A stretch of 64,000 bases of DNA from Bisbaumannia salifodinae (lineage in GTDB: Bacteria > Pseudomonadota > Gammaproteobacteria > Pseudomonadales > Halomonadaceae): NCBI RefSeq assembly GCF_039522585.1, contig NZ_BAAADR010000022.1; one strand, written 5' to 3'. The number at the start of each line of letters is the position of its first letter. The stretch's first letter is position 1. Under the pieces are notes generated by a model, which saw nothing but the letters and a program-made list of their open reading frames with translations, ran no database searches and was not told where the DNA came from. Of this stretch, positions 23,988 to 35,443 are shown in pieces. The position numbers and the translations under genes were made by a program.

Positions 23988-24929
23988 TCAGGAAACGCCT
24001 TCCGCATTGATCAACGCCTCCGGGGTGGCGAAATCCTCCTCGGCGATATGCTCGTCCAGGAAGTCGAGCAGCGCCCGCACCGCCGGCAACAGCCCCCGGC
24101 GGGAAGGGAAGACCGCATGCAGGATCCCGCCCCGGGGTTCCCAGCCCGGCAGCACGTCGATCAGGCGCCCCGCCTGAATATCCTGCGCCCCGACCAATAG
24201 CCCCAGCTTGACCACGCCGAGCCCTTCCAGGGCGGCGGCATGCAGGGTCTCGGCGCTGTCGGTGACCAGGCGGGGCCGGTGGGGAATCTGGGCGCTGGCG
24301 CCGTCGGGCCCCACCAGGTCCCAGCAATGGCGATGGTCATACTGCTCGAAGTCGAGGCTCGGCAGCTCGACGAGATCCGCCGGCGTGCGCGGCCGTGGCC
24401 GGTCACCGAACAGGGCGGGGGCGGCCATCAGCCGCTGGGGACTCGCCGCCAGCACCTTCATGGTCAGGTCGCTGTCCTCCAGGGGCGGGAAGCGCACCCG
24501 GACCGCCAGATCGAAGCCCTCCTTGATCACGTCCACCCGCCGGCTGGTCGCCTCCACCTGCACCTCCACCTTGGGACAGCGCGCCATGAAACGCACCAGC
24601 AAGGGTGTGATCAGGTAGTGCAGCACGCTGGGCGAGCAGCTCAGCCGCACCGTCCCCTGGGGCTCGGCGCGATGGCGCTGGATCAGTTCCTCGGCGGCCT
24701 CCGCCTCCACCAGCATGGCCAGGCAGTGGCGATAGTAGGCCTGCCCCAGCTCGGTGACCGAGAAGTGCCGCGTGGAGCGCTGGATCAGCCGGGTGGCGAG
24801 GCGCTCCTCGAGCTGGGTGATACGCCGGCTCAGCTTCGACTTGGGAATGCCCAGGGCGCGCCCGGCCGGGGCGAAGCCGCCATGATCCACCACCTGCACG
24901 AAGTAGTAGAGGTCATTGAGATCCTGCAT
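23988..24929 (-). CDS. LysR-family regulator divergent from the second pirin
   Basis: The product is 313 residues. The N-terminal helix-turn-helix MQDLNDLYYFVQVVDHGGFAPAGRALG is at residues 1-60 (read in short blocks), continuing KSKLSRRITQLEERL. The effector domain starts near 92 with GTVRLSCSPSVLHYL. The style is that of the large PA0477/DsdC-like LysR group. The gene is divergent from a pirin gene 123 bp away, so it probably regulates that gene and itself. The intergenic region is AT-rich (CCTATTGTCCTATTATCG near 24929-24950), consistent with LysR boxes, but no single palindrome stands out. Confidence 0.85.
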   Translation of the reverse strand: MQDLNDLYYFVQVVDHGGFAPAGRALGIPKSKLSRRITQLEERLATRLIQRSTRHFSVTELGQAYYRHCLAMLVEAEAAEELIQRHRAEPQGTVRLSCSPSVLHYLITPLLVRFMARCPKVEVQVEATSRRVDVIKEGFDLAVRVRFPPLEDSDLTMKVLAASPQRLMAAPALFGDRPRPRTPADLVELPSLDFEQYDHRHCWDLVGPDGASAQIPHRPRLVTDSAETLHAAALEGLGVVKLGLLVGAQDIQAGRLIDVLPGWEPRGGILHAVFPSRRGLLPAVRALLDFLDEHIAEEDFATPEALINAEGVS

Positions 24930-25052
24930 CCTATTGTCCTATTATCGAAACGCTGAGTGTTATATTAGCCATATACCGGGGTAACCGTTCTTTAAATAGG
25001 CTTCCCATCATCGGGAGACAAATCTCTCCCATGCCTTGATAGGAACCATCAG

Positions 25053-25925
25053 ATGAAGAAGATCCAAGCAGTATACGGTGCCCCGCATGGCCATTGGGTC
25101 GGCGATGGCTTCCCGGTGCGCTCCCTGTTCCGCTACGACCGCCTGGGCGCCGAGCATCTCAGCCCCTTCCTGCTGCTCGACCATGCCGGCCCCCATCGCT
25201 TCGGGCCTAGCCGGCACGTCCGTGGCGTCGGTCCCCATCCCCACCGGGGCTTCGAGACCGTGACCCTGGTCTATCAGGGCGCCCTGGAGCACCGCGACTC
25301 GGCGGGGAATGGCGGCCGGATCGGCGAGGGCGACGTCCAGTGGATGACCGCCGGTGCCGGCATCGTCCACGAGGAGTACCACGCCCCGGCCTTCGCCGAG
25401 CGCGGTGGCATCCTGGAGATGGTGCAGCTGTGGGTCAACCTGCCGGCCCGGGACAAGTCCGCCCCGCCGGCCTACCAGACCCTGCTCGACGGCGAGATCC
25501 CGCGGGTCGACCTGGAGGGTAACGCCGGGCAGGTCAGGGTGGTGGCGGGCAGCTATCTTGATCGAGCGGGACCGGCGCGCACCTTTACCCCCATCAATAT
25601 CTGGGATCTGCGCCTGGTGGCCGGCGGCGACGCCCGGCTCGAGGTCCCCGAGGGCCATACCACCCTGCTGGTGGTGCTCGAGGGCACGCTGCTGGTCAAC
25701 GGCGAGCGCATCGTCCGCGACGAGAGCGTCGTCGCCTTCGAGCGCCGCGGCGAGGCCTTCCACCTGGAGGCCAATAACGACGCCAAGCTGCTGCTGCTGA
25801 GCGGCGAGCCCCTCAACGAGCCCGTGGCGGGTCAGGGGCCCTTCGTGATGAATCACGAGGCCGAGCTCCACCAAGCCTTTGCCGACTTCCAGACCGGGAA
25901 GTTCGGCAACCCGAGGGGGTCATGA
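25053..25925 (+). CDS. Pirin family protein (second of three)
   Basis: The product is a 290-residue bicupin. Metal ligands are His62 and His64 (VGPHPHRGFETV), His106 and Glu108 (AGIVHEEYH). The ATG at 25053 follows GATAGGAACC. The C-terminal pirin domain ends GQGPFVMNHEAELHQAFADFQTGKFG. It belongs to a different pirin subgroup from the first copy (FGPSRHVRGVGPHPH). It is divergent from a LysR gene and is followed 75 bp later by an isochorismatase-type hydrolase and a third pirin, probably one expression unit. Confidence 0.9.
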   Translation: MKKIQAVYGAPHGHWVGDGFPVRSLFRYDRLGAEHLSPFLLLDHAGPHRFGPSRHVRGVGPHPHRGFETVTLVYQGALEHRDSAGNGGRIGEGDVQWMTAGAGIVHEEYHAPAFAERGGILEMVQLWVNLPARDKSAPPAYQTLLDGEIPRVDLEGNAGQVRVVAGSYLDRAGPARTFTPINIWDLRLVAGGDARLEVPEGHTTLLVVLEGTLLVNGERIVRDESVVAFERRGEAFHLEANNDAKLLLLSGEPLNEPVAGQGPFVMNHEAELHQAFADFQTGKFGNPRGS

Positions 25926-25999
25926 GCCGACGCATGACCCCACCCCTGCCCGGCGATGGTCGCCGGGCAGCCCCCTACGACCAAGAAGGGAGAACGACC

Positions 26000-26626
26000 A
26001 TGTCCTATACCTACAATCGACTCGACAAGGATGACGTAGCCCTGCTGATGGTGGACCACCAGGCCGGCCTGCTGTCCCTGGTGCGCGACTACAGCCCGGA
26101 CGACTTCAAGAACAATGTCCTGGCCCTGGCCGATATCGCCAAGTTCTTCGACATCCCCACCATCCTCACCACCAGCTTCGAGACCGGCCCCAATGGCCCC
26201 ATCGTCCCGGAACTCAAGGAGATGTTCCCCCAGGCCCCCTACTTCGCCCGCCCGGGGCAGATCAACGCCTGGGACAACGAGGAGTTCGTCGCCGCCATCA
26301 AGGCCACCGGCAAGAAGCAGCTGCTGATCGCCGGGGTGGTCACCGAGGTGTGCGTGGCCTTCCCCGCGCTCTCGGCCCTGGAGGAGGGCTATGAGGTCTT
26401 CGTCGTGACCGACGCCTCCGGCACCTTCAACCAGACCACCCGGGACGCCGCCTGGGATCGCATGTCCCAGGCCGGTGCCCAGTTGATGACCTGGTTCGGG
26501 GTGGGCTGCGAGCTGCACCGCGACTGGCGCAACGATATCGAGGGCTTCGGCGGCCTGCTGGCCGGCCACCTGCCCGCCTATGCCAACCTGATGCAAAGCT
26601 ATTCTCAACAAAACCAGTTGGGCTGA
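26000..26626 (+). CDS. ycaC: Isochorismatase-family hydrolase, YcaC-like
   Basis: The product is 208 residues. The catalytic cysteine is Cys118 in AGVVTEVCVAFPALSA and the acidic partner is Asp19 in LLMVDHQAGLL. The sequence NDLPRPGQINAWDNEEF-like region and the ending WRNDIEGFGGLLAGHLPAYANL closely follow E. coli YcaC, a homo-octameric hydrolase of unknown substrate. AGAAGGGAGA precedes the ATG at 26000; an in-frame start at 25922 would overlap the pirin stop. It sits between two pirin genes, which suggests a shared role in an aromatic or redox response. Confidence 0.88.
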   Translation: MSYTYNRLDKDDVALLMVDHQAGLLSLVRDYSPDDFKNNVLALADIAKFFDIPTILTTSFETGPNGPIVPELKEMFPQAPYFARPGQINAWDNEEFVAAIKATGKKQLLIAGVVTEVCVAFPALSALEEGYEVFVVTDASGTFNQTTRDAAWDRMSQAGAQLMTWFGVGCELHRDWRNDIEGFGGLLAGHLPAYANLMQSYSQQNQLG

Positions 26627-26828
26627 CGCGCCAACCCGATGCCGACCCGGTGCCGACCCGATATGTCTCGGCGGAACCCGCTGGGCTAAACGGCGACCGG
26701 CCAGGGGCAAATCCCGCGCCCAGGCCATGCCGTCGGTAGCGCGTCGAGGGCTCGGCCTCTGGCAAGGCCCATCAGGGCCTATGCTAAGGGCCGAGCCCTT
26801 CTCCTTTGACTGTCAGGAATCGCAGATC

Positions 26829-27770
26829 ATGAGCAATCTCGTCAACGAACGCGAGCTCGCCAGCTCCCTCGACTGCCCCGTCGTCGACGGCAAGCGCCAG
26901 GTGCAGCACGTCACCCCGCATAGCGCCGAGGTGGGCGGCATCCCCGTCAACCGCGCCCTGCCCCGCCGCCAGCGCCGCCTGATCGGCGCCTGGTGCTTCC
27001 TCGATCATATCGGCCCGGCCGATTTCGCGGCGGAGGATCCCGGCCTCAGGGTCGGGCCCCATCCGCATATCGGCCTGCAGACCTTCACCTGGATGATCGA
27101 GGGCGAGATCCTCCACCGCGATAGCCTGGGCACCGCCCAGGTGATCCGCCCCGGCCAGGTCAACCTGATGACCGCCGGTCGCGGCATCAGCCATACCGAG
27201 GAGTCGCTGTCCGGCGAGGCGACCCTCCACGCCGCCCAGCTGTGGATCGCCCTGCCCGAGGCGGACCGCCGCACCGACCCGCGCTTCGATCACTACCCCA
27301 ACCTGCCCCGCTGGCAAGAGGAAGGCACCGAGCTGACCCTGCTGGTGGGCGAGTTCGCCGGCCATAGCGCCCCGACCCTGACCTTCTCGCCCCTGGTGGC
27401 CCTCGACCTGGCCAGCCCCCGAGGCGGCCAGTTGCGCCTGCCGCTACGCGGCGACTTCGAATACGGCCTGCTGCCCCTGGAGGGCGACCTGGAGATCGAG
27501 GGCGAGACCTTCGCCACCCATGAGCTGGCCTACCTGGGCCGCGGCCGCGACGAGGTAACGGTGACCCTGCCCGCCGCCGGCCGGGTCCTGCTGGTGGGCG
27601 GCGAGCCCCTGGGTGAGGAGATCCTGATCTGGTGGAACTTCGTCGGCCACAGCAAGGCCGAGATCAGCGAGGCCCAGCGCGACTGGGAGGCCGAGAGCCC
27701 CCGCTTCGGTAGCATTCCCGAGTTCGATGGCCCGCGGCTGACCGCCCCGCCGCTGCCCTGGAAGGCCTGA
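26829..27770 (+). CDS. Pirin family protein (third of three)
   Basis: The product is 313 residues. Metal ligands are His78 and His80 (GPHPHIGLQTFTW), His122 and Glu124 (GRGISHTEES). It is longer at the N-terminus than the other two pirins and represents a third subgroup. The ATG at 26829 gives the conserved start; an in-frame start at 26727 lies in low-complexity intergenic DNA. The end contains FVGHSKAEISEAQRDWE. The next gene, an FMN reductase, starts 35 bp after the stop, so both are likely in one transcript. Confidence 0.9.
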   Translation: MSNLVNERELASSLDCPVVDGKRQVQHVTPHSAEVGGIPVNRALPRRQRRLIGAWCFLDHIGPADFAAEDPGLRVGPHPHIGLQTFTWMIEGEILHRDSLGTAQVIRPGQVNLMTAGRGISHTEESLSGEATLHAAQLWIALPEADRRTDPRFDHYPNLPRWQEEGTELTLLVGEFAGHSAPTLTFSPLVALDLASPRGGQLRLPLRGDFEYGLLPLEGDLEIEGETFATHELAYLGRGRDEVTVTLPAAGRVLLVGGEPLGEEILIWWNFVGHSKAEISEAQRDWEAESPRFGSIPEFDGPRLTAPPLPWKA

Positions 27771-27805
27771 GCCCCGCTCCCCTCGACCCCAGCCAAGGAG
27801 GCCCC

Positions 27806-28420
27806 ATGAGCGCTACCCCCGGCCCACGCATCCTGGTCTTCGCCGGCAGCACCCGGCGTGGCTCCCATAACACGCATCTGGCCCGACTCGCCGCCGAGCG
27901 CCTCGAGCGCCATGGCGCCCGGGTCACCCGGATCGACCTCAAGGACTACCCCCTGCCCCTCTACGACGGCGACCTGGAGGCCGCCGAAGGCCTACCGCCC
28001 CAGGCCCGACGCCTGCAGGCCCTGCTCGCCGAGCACCAGGGGCTGCTGATCGCCTCGCCGGAGTACAACGGCTTCCCCACCCCGCTGCTCAAGAACACCC
28101 TGGACTGGATGACCCGCCCGGACGGCGAGCGCAGCGGCCTGGCCCTGTTCGCCGACAAGGTGGCGGCGGTGGTGTCCGCCTCTCCGGGCGCCCTGGGCGG
28201 CATGCGCAGCCTGGGCCTGACCCGCCAGCTGCTGGGCAACCTCGGCGTGATGGTGCTGCCCAACCCCCTGGCCCTGCCCCGTGCCGCCCAGGCCTTCGGC
28301 GAGGACGGCGACTTGGAGGAGGCCGCCGTGCGCCAGCGCCTGGACTCCCTCTGCCACCGCCTGGTCAGCACCCTGAGTCGCCTGCACCCCATTGATGACG
28401 CCAGTGGAGAGAGCCCATGA
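27806..28420 (+). CDS. NAD(P)H-dependent FMN reductase-like flavoprotein
   Basis: The product is 204 residues with a flavodoxin-like fold. The FMN phosphate loop is GSTRRGSHNTHLARL (about residues 14-28). The conserved SPEYNGFPTPLLKNTLDW (about 86-103) identifies the NADPH-dependent FMN reductase family. Such enzymes reduce quinones, azo dyes or chromate or supply reduced flavin. CCAAGGAGG precedes the ATG at 27806. The stop overlaps the next gene's start by ATGA, so the reductase and the ABM-domain protein are translationally coupled. Confidence 0.88.
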   Translation: MSATPGPRILVFAGSTRRGSHNTHLARLAAERLERHGARVTRIDLKDYPLPLYDGDLEAAEGLPPQARRLQALLAEHQGLLIASPEYNGFPTPLLKNTLDWMTRPDGERSGLALFADKVAAVVSASPGALGGMRSLGLTRQLLGNLGVMVLPNPLALPRAAQAFGEDGDLEEAAVRQRLDSLCHRLVSTLSRLHPIDDASGESP

Positions 28421-28998
28421 GTGACGCTACCCAGCCCCAGGAAGGCGCCCACTGCGAGGGCGCCACCCTGCGCATCCATCACCGCATCAGGCCCCAGGCC
28501 CATGAACGCTACGAGACCTGGCTGCGCCAGATCATCGAGGCCGCCGGGCGCTTCCCCGGCCACCAGGGCGTGCATATCCTGCGCCCCCCGGCGGGGGGCC
28601 AGGACTACGAGATCGCGGTGCGCTTCGCCGGCGAGGAGGACGCCCGGCGCTGGCGGGAGTCCAACGAGCGCCGCGAGCTGCTGGCGGTGATCCAGCCGGA
28701 GCTCGCCCAGGACGAGCACCTGGAGATCCTCAGCGGCATCGACTACTGGTTCACCCCCCCAGAGTCCGGCGCCAGGGTGCCGGTGCGCTGGAAGCAGTGG
28801 CTGATCACCACCGCGGTGATCTGGCCCCTGACCATCCTGGTACCGCTGCTCTGGTGGCCGCTGTTCCAGGCGGTACCGGCCCTGGAGACCTGGGGCCTGC
28901 GCCACGGGCTGGTGGCGGCGACCATCGTCGCCCTGGTGGTCTATGTGGTGATGCCGCGAGTAGTACGCCGGGTCTCGCCCTGGCTGCATCGCCGCTGA
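28417..28998 (+). CDS. Antibiotic-biosynthesis-monooxygenase-domain protein with membrane helices
   Basis: The product is 193 residues. An N-terminal ABM/ferredoxin-like domain (residues about 18-110) has HHRIRPQAHERYETWLRQII and FPGHQGVHILRPP. A positively charged linker (RVPVRWKQW) and two membrane segments (LITTAVIWPLTILVPLLWW, and LVAATIVALVVYVVMP) follow. This matches a COG3224-like group of membrane-anchored ABM proteins. ABM domains often act in aromatic or quinone oxidation. The ATGA overlap with the FMN reductase gene suggests a functional partnership. Confidence 0.82.
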   Translation: MSDATQPQEGAHCEGATLRIHHRIRPQAHERYETWLRQIIEAAGRFPGHQGVHILRPPAGGQDYEIAVRFAGEEDARRWRESNERRELLAVIQPELAQDEHLEILSGIDYWFTPPESGARVPVRWKQWLITTAVIWPLTILVPLLWWPLFQAVPALETWGLRHGLVAATIVALVVYVVMPRVVRRVSPWLHRR

Positions 28999-29005
28999 CC
29001 TCACT

Positions 29006-31407
<2,402 letters not shown>

Positions 31408-31411
<4 letters not shown>

Positions 31412-32268
31412 AACAAGTCCTCCTCGTTATCGGGGGCCTGGCCGCTAAGCAGTTCCAGGTCGCGGCCGCGGTGGCAACAGATCAGGTTGAGGTCACAGGC
31501 CCGGGCCACCTCCACCGCCATATCGGAGGGCAGCGCCAGGGTGGCCAGGGTGGCGACGCCGGCGCGCACCGCCTTGTGCACCAGCTCCAGGCTGCAGCGG
31601 CTGGAAACCAGCAGGGCCGCGAAATGCCACCCCGGATCCGCCGCCCGACGCAGTCCCTCGCCGATCACCCGATCCAGGGCGTTATGGCGGCCGATATCGC
31701 GACCCAGGGCCAGGGGGCGGCCCCGCGCGTCCAGGCCCAGGGCGAGATGCAGGCCCGGCGCCGAGTGCGCGCCCAGGGCCTCCAGGCCGCGCCGCAGGGC
31801 CGCCGCCGGCAGGGGCGACCGTGCCGGCAGGCGGCGCAGCCCGGCCAGTAGCTGGCCCTCCTCGGCCAGGCCGCAGGCGCCGCAGCTGGAGAGCGAGGGG
31901 CCGGCGCGACGCAGTGCCAGGGCCTGAGCCTCCAGGCGCGGTGCCACCGAGAGGTGCACCGCCAGCCCGTGGCGCAGTCGCGCCAGACGCACCTCCGTGA
32001 CCTGGTCGGCCCGGCTGATCCAGCCGGCGGTATAGGCATGGCCCAGGGCCAGGGACTCCAGGGACTCCGGGGTCGCCAGCAGGGTGGCCATGGGGCTGTC
32101 GTTGAGCAGCAGGGTCAGGGGCGCCTCGGCGGGGCCGCACTGGTCGCGCAGCGGCCGCCGGCGGCTATCCCGATAGGTCGAGGCGCTATCGCAGACGGCC
32201 CGGCGGCGCCGGAGTGGCGCCACGGCAGGCATCGAGGTCGTGGCCAGGGAAGTCGCGGCGATAGGCAT
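31408..32268 (-). CDS. fdhD: Formate dehydrogenase accessory sulfurtransferase
   Basis: The ATG at 32268 is favoured because a CGGAG site lies about 9 bp upstream and the longer frame from 32334 adds only unconserved residues. This gives 286 residues. The active-site loop SSCGACGLAEEG carries the paired cysteines that transfer sulfur from IscS to the molybdenum cofactor. ALGRDIGRHNALDRVIGEGLR and LLVSSRCSLELVHKA are FdhD hallmarks. The stop overlaps the start of the molybdoenzyme gene, its presumed client. Confidence 0.9.
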
Positions 32269-32354
32269 TGGGGGTCGCTCCGGGGACAGCAACGGATGCC
32301 GGCAGCCTACCCGGGAGCATTGCGCCCTCGCCAATGGAGGCTGGCGATCCCACC

Positions 32355-32369
32355 ATAGATGTCATCTAT
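32355..32369. promoter_or_regulatory. Palindrome ATAG-N7-CTAT upstream of fdhD
   Basis: ATAGATG-T-CATCTAT is a perfect 7-bp inverted repeat in the 110-bp gap between the LysR gene and fdhD, 86 bp upstream of the fdhD start. Its outer ATAG...CTAT half-sites with 7-bp spacing recur at 33304-33318 before the LysR gene itself. The form is that of a LysR-family operator (T-N11-A). Confidence 0.6.
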
Positions 32370-32378
32370 CAAACGACC

Positions 32379-33278
32379 TCAGGGGGAAGCCGGCCAGGCC
32401 GCCAGCACCTCCTCCAGCAGGCGACTGCGCGGCCGCTGGGGCCGCCACAGCAGGCCGACCCGGTCCCCCGGCCCCGGCAGTCGCCGGGCACGGATCCCGG
32501 AAGCGGTGGCCGGCAGGCAGTTCTCCGGCAACACGCCCACCCCCAGCCCGGCCCCCACCAGCGCCAGCAGGGCGGCGATGGAGTTGGCCTCCAGCTGGGG
32601 TTCCAGGGACTCGTTCAGGGGCGCTGTCGGGGCTTCCCCCGGGGACTCGCCCTGCGCCTGGAGCCGCGCCGCCAGCAGCTGGCGGTTATGCATCTCCGGG
32701 GTCAGCAGGCAGAGCGGATAGTCCCCCAGGCTCGCCCAGTCGGGCGCCTCGGGGAGGCGGAAGTGATGCGGCGAGGCGAGCAGCGCCGGGCGCTCCTCGT
32801 GGAGGGGGCGATGGGCGAAGCCGGCCATGGCCGGGGCGTCCAGGTAACCCAGCACCAGGTCCAGCTCGCCGTTCTCCAGCCCCTGGGCCAGGCGCGGCGT
32901 GGCCAGTTCGCGCAGGCGCACCCGCAGCCGCGGATGAGTCGCCCGCAGGCTGGCCAGCGGCTCGGCCAGGGCGCCCAGGGCGGTGGGGATCACCCCCAGG
33001 GTCAGGCGCCCGGTAAGGGGCGCACCCGGGGCCAGCTCGCCGCGCAGCGCCTCGAACTCGCCGAGGATGCGCCGGGCATGGCCCAGCACCCGCTCCCCCT
33101 CCGGGGTCAGGCCCTCGTAGCGGCGCCCGCGGCGAATCAGCCGCACCCCCAGTTCCTCCTCCAGGCCGCGCAGCCGCGCCGAGAGGGTCGGCTGGGTGAC
33201 ATGGCAGGCCGCGGCGGCACGGCCGAAGTGACGCTCCCGGGCCAGGGCGGCCAGGAAGGCGAGTTGACGATGATCCAA
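32379..33278 (-). CDS. LysR-family regulator of the formate dehydrogenase unit
   Basis: The product is 299 residues. The winged helix-turn-helix is at residues 1-60 (MDHRQLAFLAALARERHFG, then TQPTLSARLRGLEEELG). The effector domain begins near 90 with GRLTLGVIPTALGAL. It lies directly upstream of fdhD and the molybdoenzyme gene on the same strand, an arrangement familiar from pseudomonads and halomonads. Shared ATAG-N7-CTAT palindromes before itself and before fdhD suggest control of both promoters. Confidence 0.85.
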   Translation of the reverse strand: MDHRQLAFLAALARERHFGRAAAACHVTQPTLSARLRGLEEELGVRLIRRGRRYEGLTPEGERVLGHARRILGEFEALRGELAPGAPLTGRLTLGVIPTALGALAEPLASLRATHPRLRVRLRELATPRLAQGLENGELDLVLGYLDAPAMAGFAHRPLHEERPALLASPHHFRLPEAPDWASLGDYPLCLLTPEMHNRQLLAARLQAQGESPGEAPTAPLNESLEPQLEANSIAALLALVGAGLGVGVLPENCLPATASGIRARRLPGPGDRVGLLWRPQRPRSRLLEEVLAAWPASP

Positions 33279-33303
33279 GCAGCACTCCCTCGGGGTATCG
33301 GTG

Positions 33304-33318
33304 ATAGACGAGCCCTAT
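33304..33318. promoter_or_regulatory. Palindrome ATAG-N7-CTAT upstream of the LysR gene
   Basis: ATAG-ACGAGCC-CTAT lies 26 bp before the LysR start (33278). It shares both half-sites and spacing with the site upstream of fdhD at 32355, consistent with autoregulation. Confidence 0.5.
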
Positions 33319-33370
33319 GATGCCAGAGGCGGGCCCACTCGCCAGTGTTCCCTCCCCCAGCGTTGGCATA

Positions 33371-33489
33371 GCCAAGGGGCGCTGGGAGCAGGGCAGAGCG
33401 GGGGTTTTTTGCCAGGGATGGCAAAAGTAGCGCCCAAGGAGGGGTTCACAGCGCCCCGCGATGGCCTGCCCCCAGGATAGCCCCAGGCC
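33371..33489. repeat. Dispersed intergenic element A, copy 2 (short form, inverted)
   Basis: A 119-bp copy in inverted orientation relative to copy 1. It begins with the AGGGGCGCTGGGAGCAGG end and finishes CTGCCCCCAGGATAGCCCC. It lacks the internal CTGGCCATCCATGGCCAG segment of copies 1 and 3, leaving the short hairpin TTGCCAGGGATGGCAA. It occupies most of the 311-bp gap 33279-33589, together with the LysR promoter on the left and a presumed promoter for the ABC transporter on the right. Confidence 0.8.
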
Positions 33490-33589
33490 TCAACAAGGGG
33501 AGAACGCTAACCGCAAATAGCCCTATGCACCGCGCCCTAACGCTGGGCTCTGCTACACTCGGCCCTTCTGCTCTGCCGGAGTCCTCGCC

Positions 33590-35443
33590 TTGTCGGCCCC
33601 GTCCCCGCCCACGCCCCCCGCCAACCCCTTCGCCGGCTTCTTCGGCGTCTTCCGCTACAGCCGCCGGGCGATTCGCCTGGTGTGGGAGACCTCGCGGCCG
33701 CTGACCCTGGGCCTGGCGGTCTGCACCCTGGTGGCCGGGGTGCTGCCGGCGGTGGCGGCCTGGCTCGGCCAGTTGATCGTCGATGCGGTGGTGGCGGCCA
33801 TGGCGGCGCATCGGGAGAGCGGCCAGTCGCCGACCCTCGCCAGCCTCTGGCCGGTGCTGCGCTATGTGCTGGCCGAGGCCGGGGTGATCGCCCTGATCGC
33901 CCTGGCCCAGCGCGGCCTCTCCGCCCAGCAGTCGCTGCTGCGCGCCCAGCTGGGGCACAAAGTCAATGTGATGATCCTCGAGAAGGCGGGCCGGCTGTCG
34001 CTGGCCCAGTTCGAGGATTCGGAACTCTACGACCAACTGACCCGGGCCCGCCGCGAGGCCTCCACCCGCCCCCTGGCGCTGGTCAACAAGACCTTCGCCC
34101 TGGGCCAGCACGGCATCTCCCTGGTCAGCTTCGGGGTGCTGCTGGTGGGCTTCTCGCCCTGGGCACTGTTGATCCTGGTGGTGGGCGCCCTGCCGGTGTT
34201 CCTCTCCGAGGCCAAGTTCTCCGGCGACGCCTTCCGGCTGTTCCGCTGGCGCTCGCCCCAGACCCGCATGCAGATGTACCTGGAGACGGTGCTGGCCCGC
34301 GAGGACAGCATCAAGGAGGTGCGCCTGTTCGGCCTGGAACCGCTGCTGCTGGGCCGCTATCGGGGCATCTTCGAGACCCTCTACGGCGAGGACCGCCGGC
34401 TGACCATTCGCCGCGACACCTGGGGCTTCCTGCTCGGCCTGCTGGGCACCCTGGCCTTCTACGGCGCCTACGCCTGGGTGGTGATCGAGACGGTGGGTGG
34501 CGCCCTGACCCTGGGCGAGATGACCATGTACCTGATGGTCTTCAAGCAGGGCCAGGCGGCCCTCTCGGCGGGGCTCACCGCCATCGGCGGCATGTACGAG
34601 GACAACCTCTACCTCTCCAACCTCTACGAGTACCTGGAGCAGCCGGTGGAGCGCGACGACGGCACCCTGACCGCGGGCGTGCGCCCCGGCGACGGCATCC
34701 GCTTCGAGGGGGTCGCCTTCACCTACCCCGGCGCCGAGACCCCGGTGCTGGCGGGCATCGACCTGCACCTGCGCCCGGGGCAGAGCCTGGCCCTGGTGGG
34801 CGAGAACGGCTCCGGCAAGACCACATTGATCAAGCTGCTGACGCGCCTCTATCCACCCTCGGCGGGACGCATCCTGCTCGACGGCAGCGACCTGCGCGAC
34901 TGGGACGTGCGGGCCCTGCGCCGGCGCATCGGGGTGATCTTCCAGGACTTCGTGCGCTACCAGCTGCAGGTGGGCGAGAACCTGGGGGTCGGCGACGTGG
35001 CCGCCTTCGAGGACGAGGCCCGCTGGCAGGCCGCCGCCCGCCTGGGCCTGGCGGACGCCTTTATCGAACGCCTGGGCGGCGGCTACCGCACCCAGTTGGG
35101 GCGCTGGTTCAAGGGCGGCCAGGAGCTCTCCGGCGGCCAGTGGCAGAAGATCGCCCTGTCCCGGGCCTATATGCGCGAGGAGGCCGATATCCTGGTGCTC
35201 GACGAGCCCACCGCGGCCATGGATGCCGCCGCCGAGGCGGAGGTCTTCGCCCGCTTCCGCGAGCACAGCCGCGACAAGATGACCATCCTGATCTCCCACC
35301 GCTTCTCCACGGTGCGCGCCGCCGACCAGATCCTGGTGATCGACCGCGGCCGCATCCTCGAACGCGGCACCCACGCCGAGCTGCTGGCCCGGGACGGCCG
35401 CTACGCCACGCTATTCCGCCTCCAGGCCAAGGGTTACCGCTGA
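33590..35443 (+). CDS. ABC transporter, fused permease and ATPase
   Basis: The product is 617 residues. An N-terminal transmembrane domain of about six helices spans residues 38-320 and a C-terminal nucleotide-binding domain spans about 375-610. Walker A is GENGSGKTT with Lys410, the signature LSGGQ is at 513-517, and Walker B LVLDEPTAAMD is near 536-546. ISHRFSTVRAADQI is the H-loop. It is a half-transporter exporter that should act as a dimer; the substrate is unknown. The start is TTG at 33590 with GGAG 9 bp upstream; no ATG matches this position. Confidence 0.87.
   Translation: MSAPSPPTPPANPFAGFFGVFRYSRRAIRLVWETSRPLTLGLAVCTLVAGVLPAVAAWLGQLIVDAVVAAMAAHRESGQSPTLASLWPVLRYVLAEAGVIALIALAQRGLSAQQSLLRAQLGHKVNVMILEKAGRLSLAQFEDSELYDQLTRARREASTRPLALVNKTFALGQHGISLVSFGVLLVGFSPWALLILVVGALPVFLSEAKFSGDAFRLFRWRSPQTRMQMYLETVLAREDSIKEVRLFGLEPLLLGRYRGIFETLYGEDRRLTIRRDTWGFLLGLLGTLAFYGAYAWVVIETVGGALTLGEMTMYLMVFKQGQAALSAGLTAIGGMYEDNLYLSNLYEYLEQPVERDDGTLTAGVRPGDGIRFEGVAFTYPGAETPVLAGIDLHLRPGQSLALVGENGSGKTTLIKLLTRLYPPSAGRILLDGSDLRDWDVRALRRRIGVIFQDFVRYQLQVGENLGVGDVAAFEDEARWQAAARLGLADAFIERLGGGYRTQLGRWFKGGQELSGGQWQKIALSRAYMREEADILVLDEPTAAMDAAAEAEVFARFREHSRDKMTILISHRFSTVRAADQILVIDRGRILERGTHAELLARDGRYATLFRLQAKGYR

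Noticed and set aside
33446..35374. 642-codon minus-strand frame opposite the ABC transporter
   Set aside because: The plus strand has intact Walker A, LSGGQ and Walker B motifs; the reverse frame has none of any family.
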